DNA from: Linum tenue
Taxonomy: Eukaryota > Streptophyta > Magnoliopsida > Malpighiales > Linaceae
Assembly (NCBI GenBank): GCA_946122785.1
Contig: CAMGYJ010000005.1
Coordinates: 80,842,547 to 80,906,546, forward strand
DNA: 64,000 bases
Direction of reading: 5' to 3'
Each line of letters begins with the position of its first letter. The stretch's first letter is position 1. Made by a program: the position numbers and the translations under genes. The notes under the pieces were generated by a model, which was not told the origin of the DNA, did not search any database, and saw only the letters and a list, made by a program, of their open reading frames with translations. Below are positions 45,397 to 55,916 of this stretch, piece after piece.

Positions 45397-47392
45397 AAAC
45401 ATTGAAATCATTTTCTTATGAAGGTAGAGTCTACTCCATTAAAACATTGAAAAGCGTGAGACTCGTTAACAAAGTTAGAAATCCATAAAAGAATCAATCA
45501 TACACTATATCTAAACATTTAAAATAATCATTTATCTCAAAATTAAAACAACATCTATAGTCACTACACCAGACTCTCCGTATCAAAAATTTTGATTCAG
45601 CATACAATTAAATCAAAATTTCAAGTTTTCGACGGCTCAAACCAATACAGTGGATGACACATCTTTAGAAATCTTTCAAACAAAAACATGATTCAATGGT
45701 GGATGTTCATTTGAGGTTAATGGAGAGCAGTATCTTGAAATGAACTTCCACTTTGATTTGCAACTCTCTTAAGAAATCAATTTAACTTCATAGCTTTGGA
45801 CAAATTTCTAATCACCAATGCCTCCCATCCAGGCATCTAGTCCAAGAAGCCTGCCTTCTTATAGCTCTCCACAGATTCCACAAGAGTTTCTTGTAGTGCA
45901 CGGTAACTCCAACCTAGTCTCTGCAATTTTTTTGAGCTGGTTTCTTTCTTTTCCTGTCCCTCCTCAATAAAGCTGCCAAAAAAAGAAAAGAAAAAACGTT
46001 TCAAACTGCAATTTGAACCATGCTCTTTCCAAACCAAACCGGGAACAAGCGTATGCATGAGCACCGAACCGCGGTTTATAGTTTCATATAAGGAAGCTTA
46101 CTTCTTGTGACGATTGTAGTCAGGGTATTTTTCCGTCACAATCTCAACCATGTCCTTAACACGAACCGAATGAGCCGAGCATATGTACCTCCCCTGCATC
46201 TCGGGTTTCTCATACACCAAGACCAAATCTTCGGCTACATCACGCACATCCACAACCATCCAATGCTTGTTCTCCACAGAGTCCTGACCTCCTTCTGCAA
46301 TTACAGTAGCAAGAATGATGAACGAAAGGGAAATCCTTTTGTGATATCTTTCCAAAATTATCACGGGATAACAACTGCGCTACCTTTCAAAGCCATGGAG
46401 AGAACCAAGGTGCTTGCGTTCCACGTTGGCTGAAGAACAGGGCCCATGATGAGATTGGGACAAACGGTTACTAAATCGAGTCCAGTGGCTTTCCCGTACT
46501 CAATTGCCTGGCTCTCTGCTTCTGTCTTGGAAACTTGATACCATCTCTGTAGATAATCAACATCAACAGGAAAAAAATTACATTTTTGGATATGATACTA
46601 ATCGGTTCATCAGTTTCGTTTAACCACTAATCAATATGATGGTTAGGAATTAACCAATAAGGGAGGGGGAAAACTAATACCAATAACCGCATCGATAAAC
46701 AGTATCGTTCACACCTCAGTAGCTCTGCAATATTCCACATCGGACCAGCAAGACTCGTCCATGGTTCGACCGCTGGGCCAGGTAGGGTTCATGATGACAG
46801 CAACACCAGTAGAAACAACCACCACTCGCTTCACCTTCGTCTCAACGCAGGCTTTAAGAACATTTAGGGTTCCAGTCAGTCACTGCTGGCTCGATGATCT
46901 CAACCTGGAAAACAAAACCCACTTTTTTTTTTTTTTAAATTCACTTTCGTTGAGATCAAGGAAAATTTTCGAGTGCTTCAAGTTCAGTTTGTTAGGAGTA
47001 TAGGATATATACACTAGTCTGTGGATTCAGTACGACGAAAGAGGGAACAGGACTGGCGACATGGAAGACGCCGGTGCAGCCTTGAATTGCAGAAAGCAGA
47101 GAAGGGTAGTCCAGTAATTCGGCCTTCACGAGCTCCAGATTCGTGGATGCGTTTGGAAGGGGCTAAGATCAGGTGACTAAGGGGGGGTCCCTGTCTGTTT
47201 TGTTTTCTGGGAATTCTCCCGGCGGATCCCCAACCCACGCCGCCGTTCCCGGGGGAATTATAGCGGCGGAGGAAGCTTCCGAAGGCGCCATGACTGATGG
47301 GAATTTTTTGGGAATGAGAATTATTTGTTGGCAGAGAGAGAGAGGCCATGGATGATTGGAATTATTTGGGAATGGGAATTTTTTGTTGGCGG

Positions 47393-47556
<164 letters not shown>

Positions 47557-47796
47557 ATTTTCTGATCGTAGATTTTTTTTTCCGACGAACATCGTCGCCG
47601 GAGAAGAATTTTCCGGCGACAATGCTGATTTTTTAATGTTTGTTGACATATTTTGTAATGTTTGTATGCTTTGTTATTTTGTAATGTTTGTCGGTTTTTT
47701 TGTAATGTTTGTAAACTTTGTTATTTTTGTGCACCATGTTTGTAAATTTTGTTATTTTTGTGCACCATGTCTGTAATGTTTTTTATGTCTAAAAAA

Positions 47797-48010
47797 CACC
47801 CGGGTTGACTTTGTGAATGAGCCCCTCTATATAGGGTTGGAGCCTCCAAAGTCAACCCGGGAGTTTTTTCCCGTTCGTAAGGATTGTCGGTCTAGTTTGT
47901 CATTTTTGTCCACCATGTTCGTACTGTTTGTATGTCTAAAAAAACACCCGGGTTGACTTTGGGAAGGAGCCCCTCTATATAGGGATGGAGCCTCAAAAGT
48001 CAACCCGGTT
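47797..48010. repeat. Two copies of a 66-bp hairpin unit
   Basis: 47797-47862 and 47945-48009 each have arms CCCGGGTTGACTTTG and the inverse CAAAGTCAACCCGG (the second AAAAGTCAACCCGG). An inner stem is AGCCCCTCTATATAGGG. They lie about 148 bases apart within the insertion. Confidence 0.8.
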
Positions 48011-48633
48011 GTTTTTTCTTTTTGTATGGTTTGTATTGTTTGTAGGTCTAGTTTGTATTGTTTGTACAGTTCATACGTTTGTAATGTTTGTAAATCTGTT
48101 TGTATGTTTTGTCGCTCTAGTTTGTACTGTTCGTATGTTTGTATGGTTTGTACTGATTATAAATCCGGTTTGTATACTTCGTAATTTTCCATAATACCCA
48201 AACTACCCCTGTTATTAATTAAATAGCCCTTCCCACTTTTTAACCATTGGATTAAAGTGTACAGATCTAAGGGCTGGGAGGGGCTTAGTCAAGTGACTAA
48301 GCATCCCCTTATTCACCAGATCCGCACTCGTTTGGAAGTTGCTTTAAGTGGGCATTCTTTGCATCCACTTAAAAAGAGGAAGTTGGCAATTTTTAAAAAG
48401 TCAGCACCGCCGGCGGGATTTTTGATCGGAGAAATATGGAAAGGTAAAACTTACAGGGGTCTCTGACGGTGCCACGGACCAGATAGTTTTTGGAGAGTAG
48501 GTTGTGAACAACCCAAGAGCCTAAGAAACCTCCGGCGCCGGTCACGCAGACGGATTCCTTCGCCGTCGACATGATTAAGATCCTTCAATTGAGATTGATA
48601 AAGGGAGGGTAAGATTAGGCTACGTATATTATA

Positions 48634-50147
48634 GGGTTAAAGACACATTTGGTCACTGAGATTACAAAATCGGGACATGTTTAGTCACTAGAAAAAGTTA
48701 ATATCAAATTTGGTCACTACAATTACTAAAACTGGACGCATTTAGTCACTCGCCGTTAGTCTCCGTCCAACTCCGTTAATGAAGTCCGTTAAGTACTGAT
48801 GTGGCAAACAGAATTGCCTAATCAGCCGGATATAACCCAACAAAAATAAAACCCGACCTGCCACGTCATTATAACCCGCCACCTCATTAAAACCAACCCA
48901 ACCCAACTCATGACCCAACCCTACCCAACCCTTCTTCCTCCTTCCTCCCCAACCCAATTTAGGGTTTTCCCCATCCCATCCAAATTCGCTGAGCGGGGAG
49001 AAGATCTCTCCGCCATTAATCTTTTCCTCATCTGTCCATTACTTTTGCAGAAATTGTCTATGCTATAGTTGCAGCACATTTAACCTCCTTTTAGTTAGTT
49101 TGATGAGCATCGTTGTATATATGCTTTGATCGAATAAACTTTGCTTTGATATTGATGTATTCTTAAAATGAAGATGTCAAGTTGCAGTTCTGGTAAACCT
49201 AACAAATGAGTTTACAGCTTTGTTCTTCGATATCAACTCTCAACAAACAAGCATTCGAAATTTCAAATACCTAATATGGAATTCGAAGGAAAATCACCTT
49301 ACAATCCAAACAGAACCTAATTAGTAGAACAATAGAGATCTAGGAAAGGATCAGCTATCTACCGGCGATTCTCAAGCGGAAGCACCGCTCGCTGATTTGG
49401 CAAAGAAACCGTCGGTCCGGCGAGTTCCAGTCGGTGGCTGCTTGTTAGCAACTTCGCGCTTACGACCTACAGAATCCTCTTTCTGCAACTGAGGAGCTGG
49501 AGGAGCGGGAAGCGATTCTAAGAGGAAATCGTTGGTCGGTCGGTGCCTCTTGACGGAGATTCGGATGTGTTCAGTCTTCACAATCTTCCGCTTCTTCTCC
49601 GTGGCGACTTCGGCTCAGCGTGAAACTGAAGGAAAAGCTCCGTGGAGCGCGAGACGAGGAAAAGAGCCTCCGATGTCACCTTGTTGACTTCCTTGTCGAG
49701 CCTCATTATCTCCCTTGGACTAAAAGACAAAGCTTCAAGAAGATGAAGGAAGGGCGGCAGATTAATGGCGGAGAGATCTTCTCCTCGCTCAGCAAATTTG
49801 GATGGGATGGGGAAAACCCTAAATTGGGTTGGGGAGGAAGGAGGAAGAAGAGTTGGGTAGGGTTGGGTCATGAGTTGGGTTGGGTTGGTTTTAATGAGGT
49901 GGCGGGTTATAATGACGTGGCGGGTCGGGTTTTATTTTTGTTGGGTTATATCCGGCTGATTAGGCAAATCTGTTTGCCGCATCAGCACTTAACGGACTTC
50001 ATTAACGGAGTTGGACGGAGACTAACGGCGAGTGACTAAATGCGTCCAGTTTTAGTAATTGTAGTGACCAAATTTGATATTAACTTTTTCTAGTGACTAA
50101 ACATGTCCCGATTTTGTAATCTCAGTGACCAAATGTGTCTTTAACCC
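48634..50147. mobile_element. Pack-MULE: Mutator-like element with a captured NF-YC-like fragment
   Basis: Inverted arms of about 390 bp (48634-about 49025 and about 49760-50147) start GGGTTAAAGACACATTTGGT. The target duplication GTATATTATA is perfect (48624-48633, 50148-50157). The roughly 730-bp interior carries the histone-fold gene fragment listed separately. It sits about 60 bases upstream of the ATG of CCR-like gene D and separates that gene from its former promoter side (GGAAAACCCCAAAAGCGGCC at about 50,220). Confidence 0.9.
49372..49740 (-). pseudogene. NF-YC13-like histone-fold gene fragment captured in a Pack-MULE
   Basis: The minus strand reads IMRLDKEVNKVTSEALFLVS, then RSTELFLQFHAE, followed by a frameshift. 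It continues ATEKKRKIVKTEHIRISV, KRHRPTNDFLLESLPAPP and PPTGTRRTDGFFAKSASG to a stop at 49372. This covers the histone fold and C-terminal tail of the plant NF-YC13-type proteins (relatives of DNA polymerase epsilon small subunits). The N-terminal residues before the first helix are replaced by element sequence, and one frameshift with a few lost codons lies at about 49,610. There is no intron in the piece. Confidence 0.75.
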
Positions 50148-50463
50148 GTATATTATATATTCAAAGGATTTCTGGTAATGCCTTTAAACCCATTTTCAAG
50201 TGGTGATTATATTAAGAAGGAAAACCCCAAAAGCGGCCGTCGGTGATTATGAATTGGTCAGTTTTGTTTTTCTTGTTTTCGTTAAAGACATTCATTCTCC
50301 AGGTAAGGAAGAAGAAAAAGAAAAGACAAATTGTTGTTTGACTATAGTTTATATACTTCTTCGGTACAGGCACAATAGTTTATATAGGTTTGGTCACATC
50401 AAACCCTAGCTACATAACCTACACGAAGACTATTATAATAAAGTTCTCATATAATTAATACCC

Positions 50464-51020
50464 TTCCTCAAATTGATGTTGGAGTAAATTCCAGACATGC
50501 CGTCCCAGCAAAGCAATGTTGAAACCGTGGAGGTTCCTACAACCCATACCACCCTCATATTTAGGTCGACATAGTTTCTCTCAGCTCATCCAGTGAATCC
50601 TCTTTTCTTCCCTTTTCTTTCCCCACCAGAAGCTAGCTATCATACTCTGAATCTCCTGAATTACTCCTTGAGGGATTAGGAAAACAGACATAGCATAGAG
50701 TGTTTGAGCTTGTATCACTGCTTTAATAAGAACTTTTTTAGCAGCATTTGAAAGAAGTTTCTCTTTCCACAGTTTGATCTTGTTTCGCACTCTATCTATA
50801 AGTTGAGAGAATACAGCCTTTTTAGCTCTGTCAATCACTGTAGGAAGTCCCAAGTACTTGTCATGATACATGACATTTTTCATTTCCAGGATCTCTGCAA
50901 TTTCCTTTCAATTCGCTTCTGAAACATTTGTGCTGAAAGACAGTTCTAATTTAGTCAAATTGACTTGCTGCCCTCACGCTTTCTCATAGATTTGTAGGAT
51001 ATTCCTCAACATTTCACCCT
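50464..51020 (-). pseudogene. LINE reverse transcriptase C-terminal fragment
   Basis: The minus strand reads GEMLRNILQIYEKA-GQQVN, then EIAEILEMKNVMYHDKYLGL, KAVFSQLIDRVRNKIKLWKE, KLLSNAAKKVLIKAVIQA, YAMSVFLIP, ASFWWG, and after a stop PKYEGGMGCRNLHGFN and IALLGRHVWNLL. This is the usual order at the end of plant L1-type RT. It is truncated on both sides and has stops. Confidence 0.85.
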
Positions 51021-52083
51021 AAGGTAGATGATTAGTTAGTGGAGCCGGATTTAGAGTTTTCTCAGTAGACTGAGTTTGTATTTAAGGTTCTGTTTTTGCA
51101 TTTCAATAAAATTGTCAGTTTGCATCCAATTTGGTTTGCTTGACTATTTTTAGAAAATACTTGCGTCTCATGAATTTGTAAAAATCTAGTTTATAGTTGA
51201 GATTTGGACCAAATTCATAAATAGTGTAAAATCTGTTATGTATCCACGATATAATTCAACCAAATCTATCGTCAAATTCAACAAGCAAACAACAAAAATT
51301 TTCAAATCCATAATGGACCATTCCATCACAAAACCCAAATTTTTTAAAATCCATGTTATGATCAAAACCATCGTTTGTCAAATACAACAAGCAAACGATA
51401 TGTCTTCGGAGTGATAATTTGTCCATCTTTTATTCATCTGTGTTGCTTTGTGAATTGCTTTAGAGGCAACAGAGTTATCGATCCATTTCATGTTAATAAT
51501 TGTGTCTGTTCCAAAAACTGGGAAAAAGGACTGAATTCTCATTTACTGCCTTCATTATGAAGCAAAACTCGCTCCAGCTTCACTACCTAATCTTGTACTG
51601 ATCGATCAAGCTCGCCAGAAGCTCTGTCCATTGTAATGGTTCTTCTGAGTCCCTGATACATTTAACCCAAGAGTAACAAACCCAAGGGGTTCAGACCATT
51701 GGCAAAGGACACAGAATCCAGAGTGAGCTGCTTTCATCTTTCAACATCATTGATGCTTACAATTGAGGGATAGGGTAGTGCACTGGAAAAACTGCAGCAT
51801 CCTTTGCCCATTCTGTTGATTCCATAAAACAGCATCCTTTGCCATTGATTGATTTTATAAGACAAATATACATGTGTAAGTTTTTGACAGATAGGCAACC
51901 CAAGGCACTCATACAACATGTAACTCGAAACTATCTATGTTAAATAGACCATCTACTTGACATTTCACTCCTCCCTGCTTCTTAATCAGACACATAAACT
52001 CCCACAATACTCTGTACGCCTCGTCTAATACCATTTCCTGTGTTTCTTGAGAAATTGTGCAAGTCTTCAACACATATTAGTTG
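51021..52083. other. Spacer downstream of the INTS3-like gene
   Basis: The tract at 51,230-51,400 has words inverted relative to 28,600-28,720 (AACAAGCAAAC). Beyond the stop of the INTS3 frame the minus strand stays open for about 50 codons (about 51,890-52,045) in another frame, but I could not relate it to INTS3. No gene recognised. Confidence 0.3.
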
Positions 52084-53580
52084 TCAAGCACCTGCAGGTT
52101 CATGTTTTGGGTGTGAAGCTGGAGTCTCCAAATGTGAAGCATCTGCAGAACAGTGAGGCAGGCGGCTTGGACATAACTGATGAGGGAGTGTCTCATTCGT
52201 GCTTGACAATAGCTTCTTCAGTCTCTCTTTCAGAAAAGGCGAAAGGGCGTCACATGATGTCAGAGTATCCACATTGTTTATAACCCCTTTAGTGACAAGA
52301 CTGTTGAAGGCTAACGACACACCATTAGCAACTGTATAAGAATGCATCTGGTCATAGTTGTCCACAAGAAGCAACAAAAACTCCAGAAGGGATTGGGTCA
52401 TGCCGACATACTGTGGCATGGAACACACCATCAGAAGCATTGCCGGCTCAATATTCATTATGTTGTCCATTCTTTCATCAAAGTAAAGCCAGTCATAAAA
52501 TAATGCCAACTTTGCATTGGCTTCAACATACTTCTTTCTAAAACTACTTAGCAACCAACCTATAATTGCCCATCTAGGTACACTATCAGAGTGAATAATT
52601 TCGTTAGATGGATGATGAGCACAGCATATGAAACGAATCATGTCAACTATAAGAGTCTCCCTCTCCGGCTCAAACAGGAACTTCTTGGCAAACCACGTTT
52701 GGTAACGCTTCAGATGCCTAAACTTGACATGAACAAGTAAGAACCTCAATTGAAGCTCCATTTCTGGGGTGACTCGAAGCAAGAAGTACCTACTTGAGGT
52801 CCTAGTAGAGTACAGTTGTCCAACATCTGAAAACCCCTCAGTTCCAAATGTAGTTGGATCCAGAACTAAATCCTTCCATATATTGCGAAACTCTGGGACA
52901 TGAACCAAATCCTGAAGCAGCCTAACTAGGTCCCTCCCAATCTTCATACTCAAATGAAACTGCTCCCTCAACATCTTCACACAGAACTCAATCTCCAATT
53001 TCTTCAAGAAGTCCACTCGGACATTGCCTGATACTCTACAATGATCGGCCAACAATCGAAGATACACATACAATGCACTTGTCAACACAGAGGGCTCTTG
53101 TTCCAGTAAAGAGATGAAGTTTGTCAATAACAGATTAATAAGCTCAAAACACAACCATAAACCCCTATCAGTATAATCACAGCCGACAGTGTGCCTCAAC
53201 AAACCCAACAGCAAACCATCAAACCCAACCCCGAAAACACCAACGATTTCGTTAACAGCCCAAATCAACTGCTGCTTCACAGAATCAACTAGCTTGTTGT
53301 ACAACTCAAGCACAACCCTAAGAGTCAAACTAACAAAAAGGGCATACCCATCGGAGACCAAGCCATGAAGATGCTTAACATGAATCTTGGCAAACTGTGG
53401 TTCAGTTAGGACCCCGTAAAGAAGAGCATGATTGAGTTGGGAATACTCCTGCGGGGTTGGGATTGCTATAGAAAATGGGGGCCTTAATCTGGGTTCAAGT
53501 TCCATGAAAGCTTGCCTTAGTGAAGACTCAAACTCGTTTCCCGCTTCATGGGTACCAACATTCAGCAGCTTTGATTCCAT
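52084..53580 (-). CDS. Integrator complex subunit 3 homolog, N-terminal half only
   Basis: This is an uninterrupted frame of 498 codons from ATG 53580. It matches the INTS3 N-terminal helical repeat region: ELEPRLRPPFSIAIPTPQEY, LNHALLYGVLTEPQFAKIH, HLHGLVSDGY, VPRWAIIGWLLS, FYDWLYFDERMDNIMNIEPA and VDTLTSCDALSPFLKERL. INTS3 is a scaffold subunit of the nuclear Integrator complex that processes snRNA ends; in Arabidopsis the single gene is embryo-essential. Plant and animal proteins are about 1000 residues. Here similarity stops near residue 465, and a tail ending HPKHEPAGA leads to a stop. No C-terminal half is seen in the 1 kb downstream before a LINE fragment. It may be a truncated duplicate, or the rest may follow a long intron. 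Confidence 0.75.
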   Translation of the reverse strand: MESKLLNVGTHEAGNEFESSLRQAFMELEPRLRPPFSIAIPTPQEYSQLNHALLYGVLTEPQFAKIHVKHLHGLVSDGYALFVSLTLRVVLELYNKLVDSVKQQLIWAVNEIVGVFGVGFDGLLLGLLRHTVGCDYTDRGLWLCFELINLLLTNFISLLEQEPSVLTSALYVYLRLLADHCRVSGNVRVDFLKKLEIEFCVKMLREQFHLSMKIGRDLVRLLQDLVHVPEFRNIWKDLVLDPTTFGTEGFSDVGQLYSTRTSSRYFLLRVTPEMELQLRFLLVHVKFRHLKRYQTWFAKKFLFEPERETLIVDMIRFICCAHHPSNEIIHSDSVPRWAIIGWLLSSFRKKYVEANAKLALFYDWLYFDERMDNIMNIEPAMLLMVCSMPQYVGMTQSLLEFLLLLVDNYDQMHSYTVANGVSLAFNSLVTKGVINNVDTLTSCDALSPFLKERLKKLLSSTNETLPHQLCPSRLPHCSADASHLETPASHPKHEPAGA

Positions 53581-54121
53581 ATCTTTTCTCGATCTAGAGA
53601 ATAAAACAGAGACTAGAGTTAGCTCACCTGATCAAGATCACCTAAATCGTCACTTCTCCCGCTCCAAAATGCCACTTCCTGGCAATTCGGGAACTGCTTT
53701 TCAAATTGTCGCCGCCACCGGAGGCTGTCGCATATCTGATCACCGGGAAGCACTGCTTGAAGGGAATTTGACCCTTTTGGAGGAAGAAACTCGTCTGGCG
53801 AAATTCCTCCACATATTCGCAGCAAGGTAAGAGAACTGTGCGGGCAGCTGCTGAGGGATTGGAAGGGGACCCTAAAAAGGGTGTCTTGAAGGAATACTGA
53901 GAGAAGCGATCGTTATTGAGTTTAAGAAGTTACGATGTAGCGATAACGTGAAGGAGATCATGGGATATTGGAAAGAGTCATGGAAGTGAAAAGCGGAGTG
54001 GTCAGGCAGGCAGGAAACTGGGAAGGAGGTTTGAAGGGCTGAGCCGCTTTCAGAGTCAACCCCTCTTAAAACAGTTACCACTATTCTATCAAAAAAAAAA
54101 AAAACAGTTACCACTATTCTG
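53581..54121. other. 5' flank of the INTS3-like gene
   Basis: The minus-strand 5' leader and promoter side lie here. Small frames are incidental. At 54,069-54,120 the word ACAGTTACCACTATTCT occurs twice around ATC plus 14 A, like a target duplication around a bare poly(A) tail. Confidence 0.45.
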
Positions 54122-55062
54122 ACCGACCCGCTTGAATAAATCTAGATAATAAATAAAAGCCGAATGATGAAAACTGTTGCTCCATTTCAAATTTCCTGCA
54201 ACGAGAGTGATTATAGGAAGGACATTTTGGTCTTCACAATTGCTTATTTTCTTATTTATTTATTCATAAAAAAGGCATGCATTGGGATTTGAACCTTGGT
54301 CTCTTTAAAGGCAAGCAAGGATCATAACCAATCACACTAAGTATATTTATTGTATCTATTTAAATTCAAACATACACGAACCTAAATTATGAAAATCATA
54401 TGACTTTTTTAACGATTAGTTGGCCACTGAATCTCCCGTAAGTACTTATTTGGTGTTTTAATACTTTGATTATTTTAGTTGTAGTTTAATACTTAATTTA
54501 AATGTCTATCTATTTTATAAATATACAATAACCCTAAAATTGCAACCCAAATATCACTGGTTCGAATATTGCATATCGAATTGCAATATTAAACATGTAG
54601 AAGCAATATCGACTTCTTAAATTAATATTATTTTTCAGAATTACTATGGAGAAATTATATCTTTGTGCAAACTATATGAGACTGGTTCTTTTAATGTTTT
54701 AGTCGGGATAACCGCTACATTTTAAACTTCTTCATAATCTGGCATGATTGGATCCAATGATCATTATACAAGATTGTGTTTAATAGGGTGGCTCATTTCA
54801 CCACTTTTTGGCGTGTTAATGAATTTGTAGGACAATGACAGGTCTACATCTACACTCATCACAATCTACACATCATATAAATGTGAAATGTGAAATGAGA
54901 AAAGAGGGATTCCATTTCAAATTTGATGCGTACAGAGCAATTTTTTAGGGGTAAATTTAGAAGATGCCAGTGCGGTCGGTCTGTTGAGCACGAAACTAAA
55001 AATATGTTTTCATTTAAACGGGCCCAAACTGTTATTTGGTCCACTAATCGTGCACCCATCGC
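54122..55062. other. Spacer, no gene
   Basis: AT-rich. At about 54,285-54,345 GGGATTTGAACCTTGGTC resembles the B-box side of a tRNA-derived SINE on the minus strand, but no A box or body was found. It ends with the duplicated site CCCATCGC (55055-55062) of the next MITE. Confidence 0.35.
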
Positions 55063-55908
55063 CAATGCAGTCAAATTCGGGATTTTGATCGTAAAATCGT
55101 AGGATTTTACTTAGGGATTCCGATCTTGATTTTACTATAAAATCGGTGGACCTTAAAATCGTTTAAAATCGGGACTAAAATCGTTAAAATCGTAAAATAG
55201 TACCGAAATCGGGATTTTGATCGTAAGTGAACAAAATAGGTGGTTTGAGCCAATTTAAAATAAGTATAACTGTTTCACCGGAAAGGGCAACGGAATCTTC
55301 TCAGATATTTATCTATTAGAAAAATATTCAAAAATAATAAAAATAACCAAATTAGGGTTCGGTTAATCTCTTTCCCTTCACCCCATTTAACTTATTGGTA
55401 AAACACCTGTCCTAATATTGGAAGTATGTAAGAACTAAGAACTAACATCATTATTAACTAATTAATTTATTAATGAATATATTTGTACCAAGCCACTAAC
55501 ATTACTTATTTTATTGGAGTTCAATTATTTTTATTTTTAAATCATACTTAGTAAACGATGTCGAAATATTACTTTGAGTTAAACAACCTAGACATAACAT
55601 GAAAATAAGAGCCAAACCCATGAACTATATCCCTTCATCATGAATTATTTTGAGTTACACATTAAATAACAATTAAAATAGTGATTTTGGAACATTAATC
55701 TTGAGAATTATCTTATGGAAAAAAATCTTCTAAATTATCATTTTAAATGCTATGTGTCTTTGTGATATTAATAATTTACCTTATTAATATTCTTATATGC
55801 TATGTTCTATATGGTACTTAAAATCCTACGATTTTACAATTCGATTATACGATTTTGATTTTACCCCAATTTTCGATTTTAGGTAAAATCTCGATTTTAA
55901 CTGCTTTG
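55063..55908. mobile_element. hAT MITE with CARTGCAGTCAAAATCG ends, copy 2
   Basis: The left end is CAATGCAGTCAAATTCGGG and the right end, inverted, is CAAAGCAGTTAAAATCGAG. The 8-bp duplication CCCATCGC is perfect (55055-55062, 55909-55916). The subterminal parts are rich in AAAATCG words. The interior is AT-rich and non-coding. It is the same family as 20770-21540. Confidence 0.85.
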
Positions 55909-55916
55909 CCCATCGC

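Noticed and set aside
53432..53830. Plus-strand frame of 132 codons at the 5' end of the INTS3 gene
   Set aside because: It overlaps the INTS3 exon on the other strand and has no recognisable features.
54285..54345. tRNA-like word GGGATTTGAACC
   Set aside because: Only a B-box-like word is present, with no cloverleaf and no A box. At most it is a SINE scrap.
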